Notes: a model not told the origin generated them from the letters alone. DNA of 15,213 bases from JBGTKH01 sp041744735 (GCA_041744735.1 JBGTKH010000139.1:1-15213); one strand, 5' to 3'; shown: positions 1-6,919, counted from the first letter of the stretch. Made by a program: numbers and translations.

Positions 1-52
1 TCGAGTCTTCGAGCCCCCGGACGCCTGTTTCGCTGGGGGCTCGAAGACTCGA
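1..52. repeat. 18-bp perfect inverted repeat downstream of adk
   Basis: Arms at 1-18 (TCGAGTCTTCGAGCCCCC) and 35-52 are perfect reverse complements around a 16-nt loop. The hairpin begins 40 nt past the adk stop codon in the direction of transcription. It could slow or end transcription, but no T-run follows within the window, so a classical intrinsic terminator cannot be claimed. It lacks the GTAG foot seen in the other palindromes here and looks like a separate family. The window starts at its first base, so the element may extend further left. Confidence 0.75.
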
Positions 53-92
53 CCCCAGCCACCCAACCCGAACACCAAGCTGTGACAAAGCA

Positions 93-671
93 CTAGTTTC
101 GCGCGGCATCGACGCCGATGCGAATGCGCGAGAAAACTTCGTCGGTCGTGCCCATGCCGTCGACGGTGTGCAGCAGGCCGCGCTGGCGGTAGTAGTCCAA
201 CAATGGCTCGGTTTCTTCCCGATATACCTGCAGCCGTCGCGGGATGGCTTGGGGAGTATCGTCGGGCCGCGGCGTGTCCGTTTTTTCGGCGCGGCCGAGC
301 AGCCGCTGGACCAACTCCTGCTCGTCGACCCGCAACTCCAGCACAATGTCGATCTGATTATCGTGGCGCGACAGATGCTCGTCGAGCGCTTCGGCCTGTG
401 CCAGCGTGCGCGGGAAGCCATCGAGCAGACAGCCACGTTCACAATCGGGATGTTCCAATCGCTCGCCGACGATCTCGACGACCAGTTCATCGGGCACTAG
501 GCGGCCTTGATCCATGTACGGTGCGGCTTGGCGGCCCAGCGTCGTGCCGTCTTGTTTGGCCTGACGCAGCATGTCGCCAGTCGACAGATGCGGGATCTGA
601 AGATAGTCGATCAACCGCTGAGCCTGCGTACCTTTGCCGGCGCCGGGAGGTCCGATAAAAACGATCAACAT
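93..671 (-). CDS. adk: Adenylate kinase, short-LID form
   Basis: Adenylate kinase converts ATP + AMP to 2 ADP in the cytosol and balances the adenine nucleotide pool. The 192-residue product has the P-loop GPPGAGKGT at residues 7-15, the AMP-site segment STGDMLR at 30-36, DGFPRT at 84-89, and the LID region around R124-R136 (RLLGRAEK...RPDDTP). The LID is short, with no zinc-binding cysteines. ATG at 671 is chosen because it gives the standard N-terminus MLIVFIGPPG; the reading frame continues upstream to 764, but that part is translated from a palindromic repeat. No strong ribosome binding site is seen. Last gene of the cluster visible here, 116 nt after secY; the usual followers map and infA would lie outside the window. 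Confidence 0.97.
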   Translation of the reverse strand: MLIVFIGPPGAGKGTQAQRLIDYLQIPHLSTGDMLRQAKQDGTTLGRQAAPYMDQGRLVPDELVVEIVGERLEHPDCERGCLLDGFPRTLAQAEALDEHLSRHDNQIDIVLELRVDEQELVQRLLGRAEKTDTPRPDDTPQAIPRRLQVYREETEPLLDYYRQRGLLHTVDGMGTTDEVFSRIRIGVDAARN

Positions 672-712
672 GGCAGGCTCGCACAATATGAACTCGCCGA
701 ATTCGCCAATTT

Positions 713-784
713 GTCGCCGAATTCGCCAGAATTTGGCTATTGAGCTCAAAACAAGACCGGCCAAATTCTGGCGAATTCGGCTAC
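713..784. repeat. REP-like facing hairpin pair between secY and adk
   Basis: Two 24-nt units face each other. The plus unit (713-736) is GTCG, CCGAATTC, GCCA, GAATTTGG. The minus unit (784-761) is GTAG, CCGAATTC, GCCA, GAATTTGG. Together they make a perfect 22-bp inverted repeat (716-737 with 760-781). A truncated third unit, CCGAATTC plus GCCA, lies at 697-708. The GTAG foot starts 3 nt after the secY stop codon. The layout matches REP/BIME elements: a GTAG-type tetranucleotide at the foot of a hairpin, in inverted pairs. In the mRNA it would form a large hairpin between secY and adk. Confidence 0.8.
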
Positions 785-787
785 CGC

Positions 788-2155
788 CTAGCCTTCCAAG
801 AGCCCCTTGTAATTCCGCATCACCAAGTGGCTGTCGATTTTCTGTACTAGATCAAAAGCCACGCTGACGGCGATCAGCAAGCCTGTGCCGCCGTAGAAAC
901 TGGCCACTTGAAAACTGACGTGCATCGACCCAGAAATGATCGTGGGCACAATCGCCACCAGCGCTAGGAAGCCGGCCCCGACGTAGGTGATCCGCACCAT
1001 CACCTTTTCCAGATAGTCGGCGGTCCGCTTGCCCGGCCGGTAACCGGGAATGAACGTGCCGTGATCTTTTAGGTTGTCCGACATCTCCTTCGGATTGAAC
1101 GTAATGGCGGTCCAGAAATAGCAGAAGAAGTAAATCAGCGCGACGTATAAAGCGTTGTAGGTAAACGACGTGCCGCGATGAAAGATGTCCGCGAGCATCG
1201 CCATGGATCGCGACCACGTGCCGCCCCAGGGGAAGCTGGCCCCGACATTAAACACCATGGGCGGCAACATCAACAAACTGCTGGCGAAAATGATTGGCAT
1301 CACGCCGGCTTGATTGATTCGCAGCGGCAGGTATTGCCGCGTGCCGCCGTACACGCGGCGGCCGCGGACGTGCTTGGCACTTTGCGTGGGGATGCGGCGC
1401 TGGCCAAGCGTGATGAACACTACGCCCACGACGACGGCCACAAACAGGAAGCAGAGCACAATCAACTGCTCGATGCCTAGCGTTTGGAGACCGACCAATT
1501 GCCAGTCGGCGTTTTGCAACAGTTCGATCAAAGCGGCCGGCATGCGGGCCAAAATCCCCGCCATGATCAGCAAGCTGATGCCATTGCCGATACCGAACTC
1601 ATCAATCTGCTCGCCGAGCCACATCAGGAACACGGTGCCGCAGGTCATGGTCAACACCGCCGTGAGCTGCCAACCAATGGGCAGAGTACTGCCGCTGAGA
1701 AAAGCCTTATCAATCAGACTTTCTGCACCGGTTCCGCCTCCCATCAAGACGCGCAGGTAGATCCAACTTTGAATGAAGCACAAGAAGACGGTCAAGTAGC
1801 GCGTGTATTCGTTGATTTTCTTGCGTCCCGTTTCACCCTCCTTCCGCAAGTTTTCCAGCGGTTTGTAGACGGTGCCAAGCAACTGGAAAATAATCGAGGC
1901 GGAAATGTACGGCATGATGCCCAGGCCGAAGATGGTGGCTTGGCTGAGGTCGCTGGCGCTGAACACGGAAACTTGTGTCAAGAGTTGGCCGAACGTGCCT
2001 TGCTGGCTAGACGTAGCCTGCGCCATCACTTTTTGGTTCACAATCGGCAACGGAATTTGCCAGCCGACGCGGTAGATGGCCAGAAAGAGCAGCGTGAGCA
2101 GGATCTTCTGACGCAGCTCGGGAATCGTAAAGACGACGCGCAGCTTTTCCCACAT
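788..2155 (-). CDS. secY: Preprotein translocase subunit SecY
   Basis: SecY is the channel-forming subunit of the SecYEG translocon in the cytoplasmic membrane. The product has 455 residues, close to the usual 430-450, and ten hydrophobic segments can be traced. Recognisable family motifs are GIMPYISASIIFQLL (79-93), IGNGISLLI (189-197), the cytoplasmic loop RRIPTQSAK (253-261), LPLRINQAGVMPIIFASSLL (276-295), FIPGYRPGKRT (368-378) and the C-terminal VMRNYKGLLEG. The ATG at 2155 gives the normal N-terminus. It lies 40 nt after rplO, its usual partner at the end of the spc operon. A REP-like hairpin pair starts 3 nt after its TAG stop. Confidence 0.98.
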   Translation of the reverse strand: MWEKLRVVFTIPELRQKILLTLLFLAIYRVGWQIPLPIVNQKVMAQATSSQQGTFGQLLTQVSVFSASDLSQATIFGLGIMPYISASIIFQLLGTVYKPLENLRKEGETGRKKINEYTRYLTVFLCFIQSWIYLRVLMGGGTGAESLIDKAFLSGSTLPIGWQLTAVLTMTCGTVFLMWLGEQIDEFGIGNGISLLIMAGILARMPAALIELLQNADWQLVGLQTLGIEQLIVLCFLFVAVVVGVVFITLGQRRIPTQSAKHVRGRRVYGGTRQYLPLRINQAGVMPIIFASSLLMLPPMVFNVGASFPWGGTWSRSMAMLADIFHRGTSFTYNALYVALIYFFCYFWTAITFNPKEMSDNLKDHGTFIPGYRPGKRTADYLEKVMVRITYVGAGFLALVAIVPTIISGSMHVSFQVASFYGGTGLLIAVSVAFDLVQKIDSHLVMRNYKGLLEG

Positions 2156-2195
2156 GGTCCGATCCGTCCTGTTAGTACAAGGTTCGCCTTGGGTA

Positions 2196-2693
2196 CTAGT
2201 GTTTCGCCTTCTTCGACTTCATCTTATTTTTTACCACGGGAGCCTTACCAGGTAGTTCGATCACTTCGCCGCCAGCTTGTTGAATTTTTTCTCTGGCCGA
2301 TTGACTGAAGCGGTGGGCGGAAACCTTGAGCTTCTTGGTCAGTTCGCCGTCGCCCAGGACCTTAAGCACATCGTAGCGGACTTTGACGAGCCCCTTGTCG
2401 CGCAGCGTTTGCGGATTGACCTCATCGCCCGCCTCGAACACAACTTCCAAATCGTCGACGTTGACGTTGACCACGGAGAGCGCGAAATCGTTGGTAAACC
2501 CTCGCTTGGGAATTCGGCGGACCAGCGGCATCGCACCACCTTGGAAGATGGGCAGCGCGTTCCAGCCGGCGCGAGCCGTTTGGCCCTTACCGCCGCGGCC
2601 GGAGGTCTTGCCGTGGCCGGAGCCCGGACCGCGCCCGATGCGGCGGCGTTTCTTGTGCTTTTGAATGCCGCGATGGATGTCGTGCACGTTCAT
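2196..2693 (-). CDS. rplO: 50S ribosomal protein L15
   Basis: L15 is a 23S rRNA-binding protein of the large subunit, important in late assembly. The 165-residue product has the long basic glycine-rich N-terminal arm (RRIGRGPGSGHGKTSGRGGK, residues 17-36, then GQTARAG), the motif GGAMPLVRRIPKRGF (52-66) and the C-terminal GGEVIELPG (141-149). The start is the ATG at 2693, which overlaps the rpsE TGA stop as ATGA, so translation of the two is probably coupled. The frame stays open upstream to 3473 only by reading through rpsE out of frame; that extension is not real. The tail KNKMKSKKAKH is basic. Confidence 0.98.
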   Translation of the reverse strand: MNVHDIHRGIQKHKKRRRIGRGPGSGHGKTSGRGGKGQTARAGWNALPIFQGGAMPLVRRIPKRGFTNDFALSVVNVNVDDLEVVFEAGDEVNPQTLRDKGLVKVRYDVLKVLGDGELTKKLKVSAHRFSQSAREKIQQAGGEVIELPGKAPVVKNKMKSKKAKH

Positions 2694-3175
2694 GTCAGCG
2701 AAACTCCTCGCAACCGTTCGATGTCCTGCCGGGTGCGCAACTGTTGTAGGGCGTCGATGGTTGCCTTGACCAACGTAACGGGGTTCGTGGTGCCGTAGCT
2801 CTTGGTCAAAATGTCTGTGATGCCGGCCGCTTCGCATACGGAACGCACCGCAGCGCCCGCGATCACGCCCGTACCGGCGCCGGCCGGAATCAAAACTACT
2901 TTGCCGGCGCCGAAATGTCCCTTTACCAAATGCGGGATCGTGCCATGTTCGATCGGCACGGCGAGCATCCGGCGGGCCGCTTGCTTTTGTGCTTTCTCGA
3001 CGCTGGGAGGCACCTCGTTGGCCTTGCCGTAGCCCCAACCGACGCGGCCCTTGCCGTCGCCGACGACCACCATCGCCGCAAAGCTGAACCGCCGGCCGCC
3101 TTTGACCACCGCGGCACAGCGCTTGATCTTGACCACTTTGTCGATATATTCGCCGCGAGATTCGTCGTTCGCCAC
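2690..3175 (-). CDS. rpsE: 30S ribosomal protein S5
   Basis: S5 helps maintain decoding accuracy and mRNA unwinding at the small-subunit entry tunnel. The 161-residue product carries the S5 N-terminal dsRBD-like domain (KINR-like VVKIKRCAAVVKGGRRFSF at 14-32, then VVVGDGKGRVGWGYGKANEVP at 36-56) and the C-terminal domain with PAGAGTGVIAGAAVR (residues 97-111). The start is a GTG at 3175 with GGGAG upstream. It follows rplR after 51 nt. The next gene is rplO, overlapping by 4 nt; rpmD (L30), which commonly separates these two, is absent. Confidence 0.98.
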   Translation of the reverse strand: MANDESRGEYIDKVVKIKRCAAVVKGGRRFSFAAMVVVGDGKGRVGWGYGKANEVPPSVEKAQKQAARRMLAVPIEHGTIPHLVKGHFGAGKVVLIPAGAGTGVIAGAAVRSVCEAAGITDILTKSYGTTNPVTLVKATIDALQQLRTRQDIERLRGVSLT

Positions 3176-3226
3176 AGTTTGACTGCTCCCAGTTTATCGG
3201 GGTATTAGAACCGTTCTTGGTATATA

Positions 3227-3595
3227 TTAAAAGCTCAATCCGGCTTCGCGAGCCGCATCCGCCAATGCCGCCACACGGCCGTGATAGCGGTAGTGGCCGC
3301 GATCGAACCGGACCGCCTTGACGCCCGCCGCCAAAGACCGCTCGGCGATAGCCTTGCCAATGACTTGAGCCGCCGTCTTGTTGCCGCCGTATTTGATCTG
3401 CTCGCTGAGGTCCTTGTCGCGCGTGCTGGCCGATGCCAGCGTCTTGCCGGTTGTATCGTCGACCAACTGACAATAGACGTGCTTGTGGCTGCGAAACACG
3501 CTCAAACGAGGACGGTCGGCAGTTCCGCGCAGCTTGTTCCGCACGCGAAACGTCCGGCGAATCTTCCGAATGGATATGACCTTTTCTGCTTTCAT
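3227..3595 (-). CDS. rplR: 50S ribosomal protein L18
   Basis: L18 binds 5S rRNA and helps attach it to the central protuberance of the large subunit. The 122-residue product shows the family pattern: basic N-terminal arm, RPRLSVFRSHKHVYCQLVDD (28-47), TLASAST (52-58) and the C-terminal VRFDRGHYRYHGRVAALADAAREAGLSF segment. The ATG at 3595 shares its A with the TAA stop of rplF (TAATG), so translation is probably coupled to L6. The 51-nt gap to rpsE is AT-rich near 3220 and carries a small palindrome (AGAACCGTTCT, 3207-3217) of unclear meaning. Confidence 0.98.
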   Translation of the reverse strand: MKAEKVISIRKIRRTFRVRNKLRGTADRPRLSVFRSHKHVYCQLVDDTTGKTLASASTRDKDLSEQIKYGGNKTAAQVIGKAIAERSLAAGVKAVRFDRGHYRYHGRVAALADAAREAGLSF

Positions 3596-4137
3596 TACGT
3601 CGCTGCCTTACCCGGTTTGATCTTCACGTGTTCGCCCTGATAGCGAATGCCTTTGCCTTTGTATGGTTCGGGCTTACGAACGGCACGTACTTCGGCGGCA
3701 AACTGGCCGACCCTTTGTTTGTCACAGCCTCGTACGACCACGTGAGTTTGATCGGGGCAAGTGACTTTCAGATCGGCGGGAATCTTCTTTTGGATTTCGT
3801 TGGCAAAGCCAACGCGAAGCTGCAATGTATTGCCTTGAATCGCGCCGATATAGCCCACCCCGACGATTTCCAACCGCTTCTCGTAGCCTTCCTTGACGCC
3901 TTGGATCATGTTCTCGATGATCGAGCGAGTCAGCCCTTGGTAGGCGCGTGCCTGGCGTTCATCCGATTGCCGTTCTACGACGACGTGCTTTTTCGCGTCG
4001 TCATAAGCCACCGACACTTCCGGGCGATGCTCCCAATTGAGCTTCCCCTGAGGGCCTTCAATGCTGACCGTGCGATCGCTGACGGACACTTTCACGCCGT
4101 CCAAAACGGGCACCGGTTTCTTTCCCACACGACTCAT
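3595..4137 (-). CDS. rplF: 50S ribosomal protein L6
   Basis: L6 binds the sarcin-ricin loop region of 23S rRNA, near the factor-binding site. The 180-residue product starts MSRVGKKPVPVLDGVKV, contains two L6 folds, and ends in the highly conserved RKPEPYKGKGIRYQGEHVKIKPGKA. Length and both ends match the family. The gene lies 60 nt downstream of rpsH and overlaps rplR by one base (TAATG). Confidence 0.98.
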   Translation of the reverse strand: MSRVGKKPVPVLDGVKVSVSDRTVSIEGPQGKLNWEHRPEVSVAYDDAKKHVVVERQSDERQARAYQGLTRSIIENMIQGVKEGYEKRLEIVGVGYIGAIQGNTLQLRVGFANEIQKKIPADLKVTCPDQTHVVVRGCDKQRVGQFAAEVRAVRKPEPYKGKGIRYQGEHVKIKPGKAAT

Positions 4138-4197
4138 GGCAAATCTCTCTCACGCTGTCGCTGAGCGCCACGTGCACATCCGCACGCGGTCGTCCCT

Positions 4198-4593
4198 TTA
4201 GTAAATCTCACACAGCACTTCGCCGCCCAGGTTTCGCTGCCGCGCTTCGCGGTCGCTAACCACGCCGCGGCTGGTGCTAATAATTGTAATGCCCATGCCG
4301 CCCAGCACCGGCCGCAGATCGCGGGCTTTGCTATAAATGCGGCGGCCCGGTTTGCTGACGCGCTTAATGTGACGAATCACGCGTTCGCCGTTGGGGCCGT
4401 ATTTCAAATCGATCCGCAGTTGGGCCGCCGGAGCGTCCTCAACTTCAGACCAGTCCCAGATATAGCCCTCCCGCTTCAGCACGTCGGCCACGCCCCGTTT
4501 CACTTTGGACAGGGGCATGTCAACGGTGGAGCGCTCGACGCGCACCGCGTTGCGGATACGGGTCAACATATCAGCGATGGGGTCCGTCATCAT
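4198..4593 (-). CDS. rpsH: 30S ribosomal protein S8
   Basis: S8 is a primary 16S rRNA-binding protein of the platform. In E. coli it also represses translation of the spc operon mRNA; whether that holds here cannot be judged. The 131-residue product begins MMTDPIADMLTRIRNA and ends with the conserved PGRRIYSK, LGGMGITIISTSRGVVSDREARQRNLGGEVLCEIY pattern. Two successive ATG codons (4593 and 4590) could both start it, and the second gives the more usual MTDPI. The gene lies 16 nt after rpsN. Confidence 0.98.
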   Translation of the reverse strand: MMTDPIADMLTRIRNAVRVERSTVDMPLSKVKRGVADVLKREGYIWDWSEVEDAPAAQLRIDLKYGPNGERVIRHIKRVSKPGRRIYSKARDLRPVLGGMGITIISTSRGVVSDREARQRNLGGEVLCEIY

Positions 4594-4609
4594 AGTCTTG
4601 GGGGTCCCT

Positions 4610-4795
4610 TTACCAACTCGCCTTTCGAACGCCGGGGATCAGACCTTGGTCTGCCAGTTTGCGGAAGCAAATGCGGCAGATGCCAAACTTGCGATAGACG
4701 GCACGAGGCCGCCCACACAATCTGCATCGCCGCTTGAGCTGGGTGGGAAACTTCGGCACCAGCTTTGCCTTCGCCATTTTCGATTTGCTTGCCAC
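4610..4795 (-). CDS. rpsN: 30S ribosomal protein S14, zinc-binding (type Z)
   Basis: S14 helps assemble the head of the small subunit. The 61-residue product is the short zinc form, with C24-x2-C27 and C40-x2-C43 and the conserved C-terminus GLIPGVRKASW. The start is taken as GTG at 4795, because this gives exactly the 61-residue length of known type Z proteins and has AGG about 8 nt upstream; an in-frame ATG at 4777 would remove six residues. The gap to the preceding rplE is 138 nt and is filled with repeats, the longest break in the spc half after secY/adk. Confidence 0.96.
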   Translation of the reverse strand: MASKSKMAKAKLVPKFPTQLKRRCRLCGRPRAVYRKFGICRICFRKLADQGLIPGVRKASW

Positions 4796-4811
4796 GGGAT
4801 GTACCTAATTT

Positions 4812-4839
4812 GTCAGTGGTCAGTTGCCAGTCGTCAGTT
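4812..4839. repeat. Four 7-nt tandem units next to a REP-like pair
   Basis: Four consecutive heptamers read GTCAGTG, GTCAGTT, GCCAGTC, GTCAGTT in strict 7-nt phase. They lie in the rplE-rpsN gap, 10 nt from the REP-like pair at 4850-4912. A similar 7-nt tandem (TTACTCG twice) adjoins the related element at 14637-14681. They may be replication-slippage products or part of the mobile unit; the sequence does not decide. Confidence 0.6.
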
Positions 4840-4849
4840 TTTTAAGGTC

Positions 4850-4912
4850 GTAGCCGAAGTTGTAAAACTTCGGAATTCTCAGGTCCTCGGAATTCTCACG
4901 AAATTCCGCTAC
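4850..4912. repeat. REP-like facing hairpin pair between rplE and rpsN
   Basis: The plus unit (4850-4873) is GTAG, CCGAAGTT, GTAA, AACTTCGG: an 8-bp perfect stem with a GNRA-type loop. The minus unit (4912-4888) has GTAG followed by a CGGAATT stem with one extra base in the arm. Between them CGGAATTCTCA is duplicated (4871-4881 and 4888-4898, period 17). Apart from that insertion it is nearly identical to the element at 14637-14681, 9.7 kb away. Confidence 0.8.
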
Positions 4913-4933
4913 GTCAATTGTCCGTTATCTTGC

Positions 4934-5503
4934 TTATGCTGCGCCGGCCGCGGCCCCGCCTTCGGCTTGGAACGGCATGCCGAGCAGCCGCAACAGTTCG
5001 CGAGCCTCGTCGTCGCTCTCGGTGGTCGTGACCATCGTGATGTTCATGCCTTGCACGCGTGTGAACTTGTCCGGGTTCAATTCGGGGAACACCAACTGTT
5101 CTTGCAAGCCCAAGCTGTAATTGCCGTGGCCGTCGAACGCCGTGCGGCTGATCCCGCGAAAGTCACGCACACGAGGCAAGGCCAGTGAAATCAGCCGGTC
5201 CAGGAATTCGTACATCCGCTGCCGCCGCAATGTGACTTTGCAGCCGATGGGCATTTCCTCGCGTAAGCGAAATCCGGCGATGGCCTTGCGCGACTTTGTC
5301 ACAATCGGCTTTTGCCCGGTGATCTGGGTCATCGCATCGACCGCTTCGTCGATGTGCTTCTTCTCTTGAACGGCGCTGCCGACGCCCATGTTGAGGACGA
5401 TCTTTTCCAGGCGCGGCAACGACAGCCGGTTCTGGCGGCTGAACTTGTCCGCCAGTGCCGGCAGGATCTCTTTTTCGTATTTCTCTTGCAGTCGCGGAGT
5501 CAT
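4934..5503 (-). CDS. rplE: 50S ribosomal protein L5
   Basis: L5 binds 5S rRNA and contacts the P-site tRNA and the small subunit at the central protuberance. The product has 189 residues; the E. coli protein has 179. Family features are PRLEKIVLNMGVG near residue 31, TGQKPIVTKSRKAIAGFRLREEMPIG, the RDFRGI segment, GNYSLGLQEQLVFPELN and GMNITMVTTTESDDEARELLRLLGMPF. ATG at 5503 is chosen; the frame is open to 5599 but the extra residues are not L5-like. A short Ala/Gly tail (GGAAAGAA) follows the conserved end. It lies 10 nt after rplX. Confidence 0.97.
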   Translation of the reverse strand: MTPRLQEKYEKEILPALADKFSRQNRLSLPRLEKIVLNMGVGSAVQEKKHIDEAVDAMTQITGQKPIVTKSRKAIAGFRLREEMPIGCKVTLRRQRMYEFLDRLISLALPRVRDFRGISRTAFDGHGNYSLGLQEQLVFPELNPDKFTRVQGMNITMVTTTESDDEARELLRLLGMPFQAEGGAAAGAA

Positions 5504-5513
5504 GGTCAAGTGC

Positions 5514-5861
5514 CTATTTCTTTGCGTAAGCCGCTCGCGGAGGAGCCACTTGCCCCTGCGCCGCGCCGCACTTTTTGCAGTAACGTTCCTTGCTGCCATC
5601 AGCCAGATAACGGGCGCCCGTGCGCGACGCCTTGCTGCACTTATGGCAGACGTACATCACGTTCGACATCTGCACCGGCATTTCCATGGACAACCGACCG
5701 CCCTGCGGGTTGCGTTGGCTGCGGCGGACGTGCTTGTAGACGCGGTTCACGCCTTCCACGATCAGCTTGCCGGCCTCGTGGTCGACGCTGAGCACCTTGC
5801 CGCGCACGCCGAGGTCGTCGCCGGTGATTACTTCCACTGTGTCGTTGGCTTTAATATGCAT
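5514..5861 (-). CDS. rplX: 50S ribosomal protein L24, zinc-ribbon form
   Basis: L24 is an assembly initiator that binds the 5' region of 23S rRNA near the exit tunnel. The 115-residue product has the KOW motif early (DTVEVITGDDLGVRGKVLSV, residues 7-26) and a C-terminal ribbon with C72-x2-C75 and C95-x2-C98, typical of the zinc-binding (C+) L24 variant. The tail AAQGQVAPPRAAYAKK is slightly longer than usual. The ATG overlaps the rplN stop as TAATG, implying coupling. Confidence 0.98.
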   Translation of the reverse strand: MHIKANDTVEVITGDDLGVRGKVLSVDHEAGKLIVEGVNRVYKHVRRSQRNPQGGRLSMEMPVQMSNVMYVCHKCSKASRTGARYLADGSKERYCKKCGAAQGQVAPPRAAYAKK

Positions 5862-6229
5862 TACACCACCTCGCTGGCGAGGCTGACAATTTTCATGAAA
5901 TTACGGTCACGCAACTCGCGGGCGACCGCACCGAAAATGCGAGTACCGCGCGGGTTGTTGTCGTTGTCGATGATGACCACGGCATTGTTGTCGAAACGGA
6001 CGTAGCTGCCGTCGGCCCGGCGCGTGGGCTGCTTAGTGCGCACGATCACGGCCCGCACGATCGCCTTCTTCTTAATGTCGCTGCCCGGAATCACACTCTT
6101 CACGCTGCAGACGATCGTGTCGCCCAGCCGCGCGAACCGGTGCCGCGAGCCGCCCAGCACCTTGATGCACATGACTTCTTTCGCGCCGGTGTTATCGGCG
6201 ACCGCCAGCCTGGTTTCTTGCTGAATCAT
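5861..6229 (-). CDS. rplN: 50S ribosomal protein L14
   Basis: L14 sits at the subunit interface, contacting 16S rRNA and L19. The 122-residue product is a textbook match: MIQQETRLAVADNTGAKEVMCIKVLGGS at the N-terminus, then KKKAIVRAVIVRTK, FDNNAVVIID and GTRIFGAVARELRDRNFMKIVSLASEVV at the C-terminus. It starts 7 nt after rpsQ and overlaps rplX by one base. Confidence 0.99.
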   Translation of the reverse strand: MIQQETRLAVADNTGAKEVMCIKVLGGSRHRFARLGDTIVCSVKSVIPGSDIKKKAIVRAVIVRTKQPTRRADGSYVRFDNNAVVIIDNDNNPRGTRIFGAVARELRDRNFMKIVSLASEVV

Positions 6230-6236
6230 TGCAGCT

Positions 6237-6527
6237 CTACCCTTCCGATTCCTTCATCGCCTTCAAAGCCGACTCGTCCACGGCGCGGCTCTTTTCCACC
6301 ACGCGAACCAACTCCCAGCGCTTTGACTTCGAGCGTGGGCGGGATTCGATGATCTCCACTTTGTCGCCCGTCGCCGACTCGCCGTTCTCGTCATGCACGT
6401 AGCACACGGTACGACGGCGGATGTATTTGCCGTACTTGGGGTGCTTCACCAACCACGGGATCTCGACCACGCGGGTCTTGTTCATCTTGTCGCTGGTAAC
6501 GACGCCGATCGTAACTTGCTTAGGCAT
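6237..6527 (-). CDS. rpsQ: 30S ribosomal protein S17
   Basis: S17 is an OB-fold, primary 16S rRNA-binding protein. The 96-residue product contains GVVTSDKMNKTRVVEI (8-23), the HPKYGKYIRRRTVCYVHDE segment (29-47) and GDKVEIIESRPRSKSKRWELVRVVEKSR. It carries a C-terminal extension of about 15 residues (AVDESALKAMKESEG) beyond the E. coli end. The gene lies 9 nt after rpmC and 7 nt before rplN. Confidence 0.98.
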   Translation of the reverse strand: MPKQVTIGVVTSDKMNKTRVVEIPWLVKHPKYGKYIRRRTVCYVHDENGESATGDKVEIIESRPRSKSKRWELVRVVEKSRAVDESALKAMKESEG

Positions 6528-6536
6528 GGCTGCTGC

Positions 6537-6731
6537 TTATACTCCCGACATTCTTTCCCTTTGAATCGTCTTGATCCGCGCCACCAGCCGGCGATGACGC
6601 CGCAGTTCGCTGGGCGCGTCGAGCCGTTCGGTCTGGGCTTGAATGCGCAGACGAAACAGGCTTTCCGTAGTATCCTTGAGCGTAAGCTGCAACTGCTCGT
6701 CGCTCATCTCACGCAACTCGGCGGCCTTCAT
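6537..6731 (-). CDS. rpmC: 50S ribosomal protein L29
   Basis: L29 is a small helical protein near the exit tunnel, in the docking area for trigger factor and SRP. The 64-residue product begins MKAAELREMSDEQLQLTLKD and continues with the ESLFRLRIQAQTERLDAPSELRRHRRLVARIKTIQRER helical hairpin of the family. The ATG at 6731 has GAGG about 11 nt upstream. A repeat-filled gap of 212 nt separates it from rplP, although these two genes are usually nearly contiguous. Confidence 0.97.
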   Translation of the reverse strand: MKAAELREMSDEQLQLTLKDTTESLFRLRIQAQTERLDAPSELRRHRRLVARIKTIQRERMSGV

Positions 6732-6775
6732 GATCGGTGTACCCTCAGTCGACGCTGACGCGTATCTTTCTTGTC

Positions 6776-6799
6776 GTAGGACGGATTGCTAATCCGTCC
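6776..6799. repeat. GGACGGATT palindrome, copy 1
   Basis: A GTAG foot (6776-6779) leads into a perfect 9-bp stem: GGACGGATT (6779-6787), loop GCT, AATCCGTCC (6791-6799). First of three related hairpins between rplP and rpmC. This is a second palindrome family, distinct from the 24-nt GTAGC family but sharing the GTAG foot. Confidence 0.8.
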
Positions 6800-6833
6800 G
6801 TGTCTTCTTGTCCGTCGCGAACTGGTCTGCTGC

Positions 6834-6854
6834 GGACGGATTGGCAATCCGTCC
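6834..6854. repeat. GGACGGATT palindrome, copy 2
   Basis: A perfect 9-bp stem, GGACGGATT (6834-6842) and AATCCGTCC (6846-6854), with loop GGC. The preceding bases are TGC, so the GTAG foot is missing on this strand. Confidence 0.78.
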
Positions 6855-6882
6855 TTGTCATCTTGTCATATCCGATTGTCCG

Positions 6883-6918
6883 TCGTGATCTTGTGTAGTG
6901 TCGTAATCTTGTGTAGTG
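6883..6918. repeat. Tandem 18-nt duplication
   Basis: TCGTGATCTTGTGTAGTG (6883-6900) is immediately followed by TCGTAATCTTGTGTAGTG (6901-6918), with one mismatch. It lies between palindrome copies 2 and 3. No open frame or regulatory role is apparent; probably a slippage or repair duplication inside the repeat-rich gap. Confidence 0.75.
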
Positions 6919-6919
6919 C

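Noticed and set aside
672..764. N-terminal extension of adenylate kinase
   Set aside because: The extra 31 codons translate a REP-like repeat, and adenylate kinases start just before the P-loop strand as from 671.
716..781. Intrinsic terminator between secY and adk
   Set aside because: The hairpin is strong but no T-run follows on the transcribed strand, and adk lies directly downstream in the same direction.
3207..3217. AGAACCGTTCT as an operator in the rplR-rpsE gap
   Set aside because: An 11-nt palindrome occurs once, with no promoter or regulator nearby; chance is sufficient.
2196..3473. A 425-codon minus-strand open frame spanning rpsE and rplO
   Set aside because: Only its C-terminal 165 codons are L15. 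The rest is rpsE read out of frame, with no recognisable protein features.
5504..5599. N-terminal extension of L5
   Set aside because: It overlaps rplX and has no L5 similarity; ATG 5503 gives the family N-terminus.
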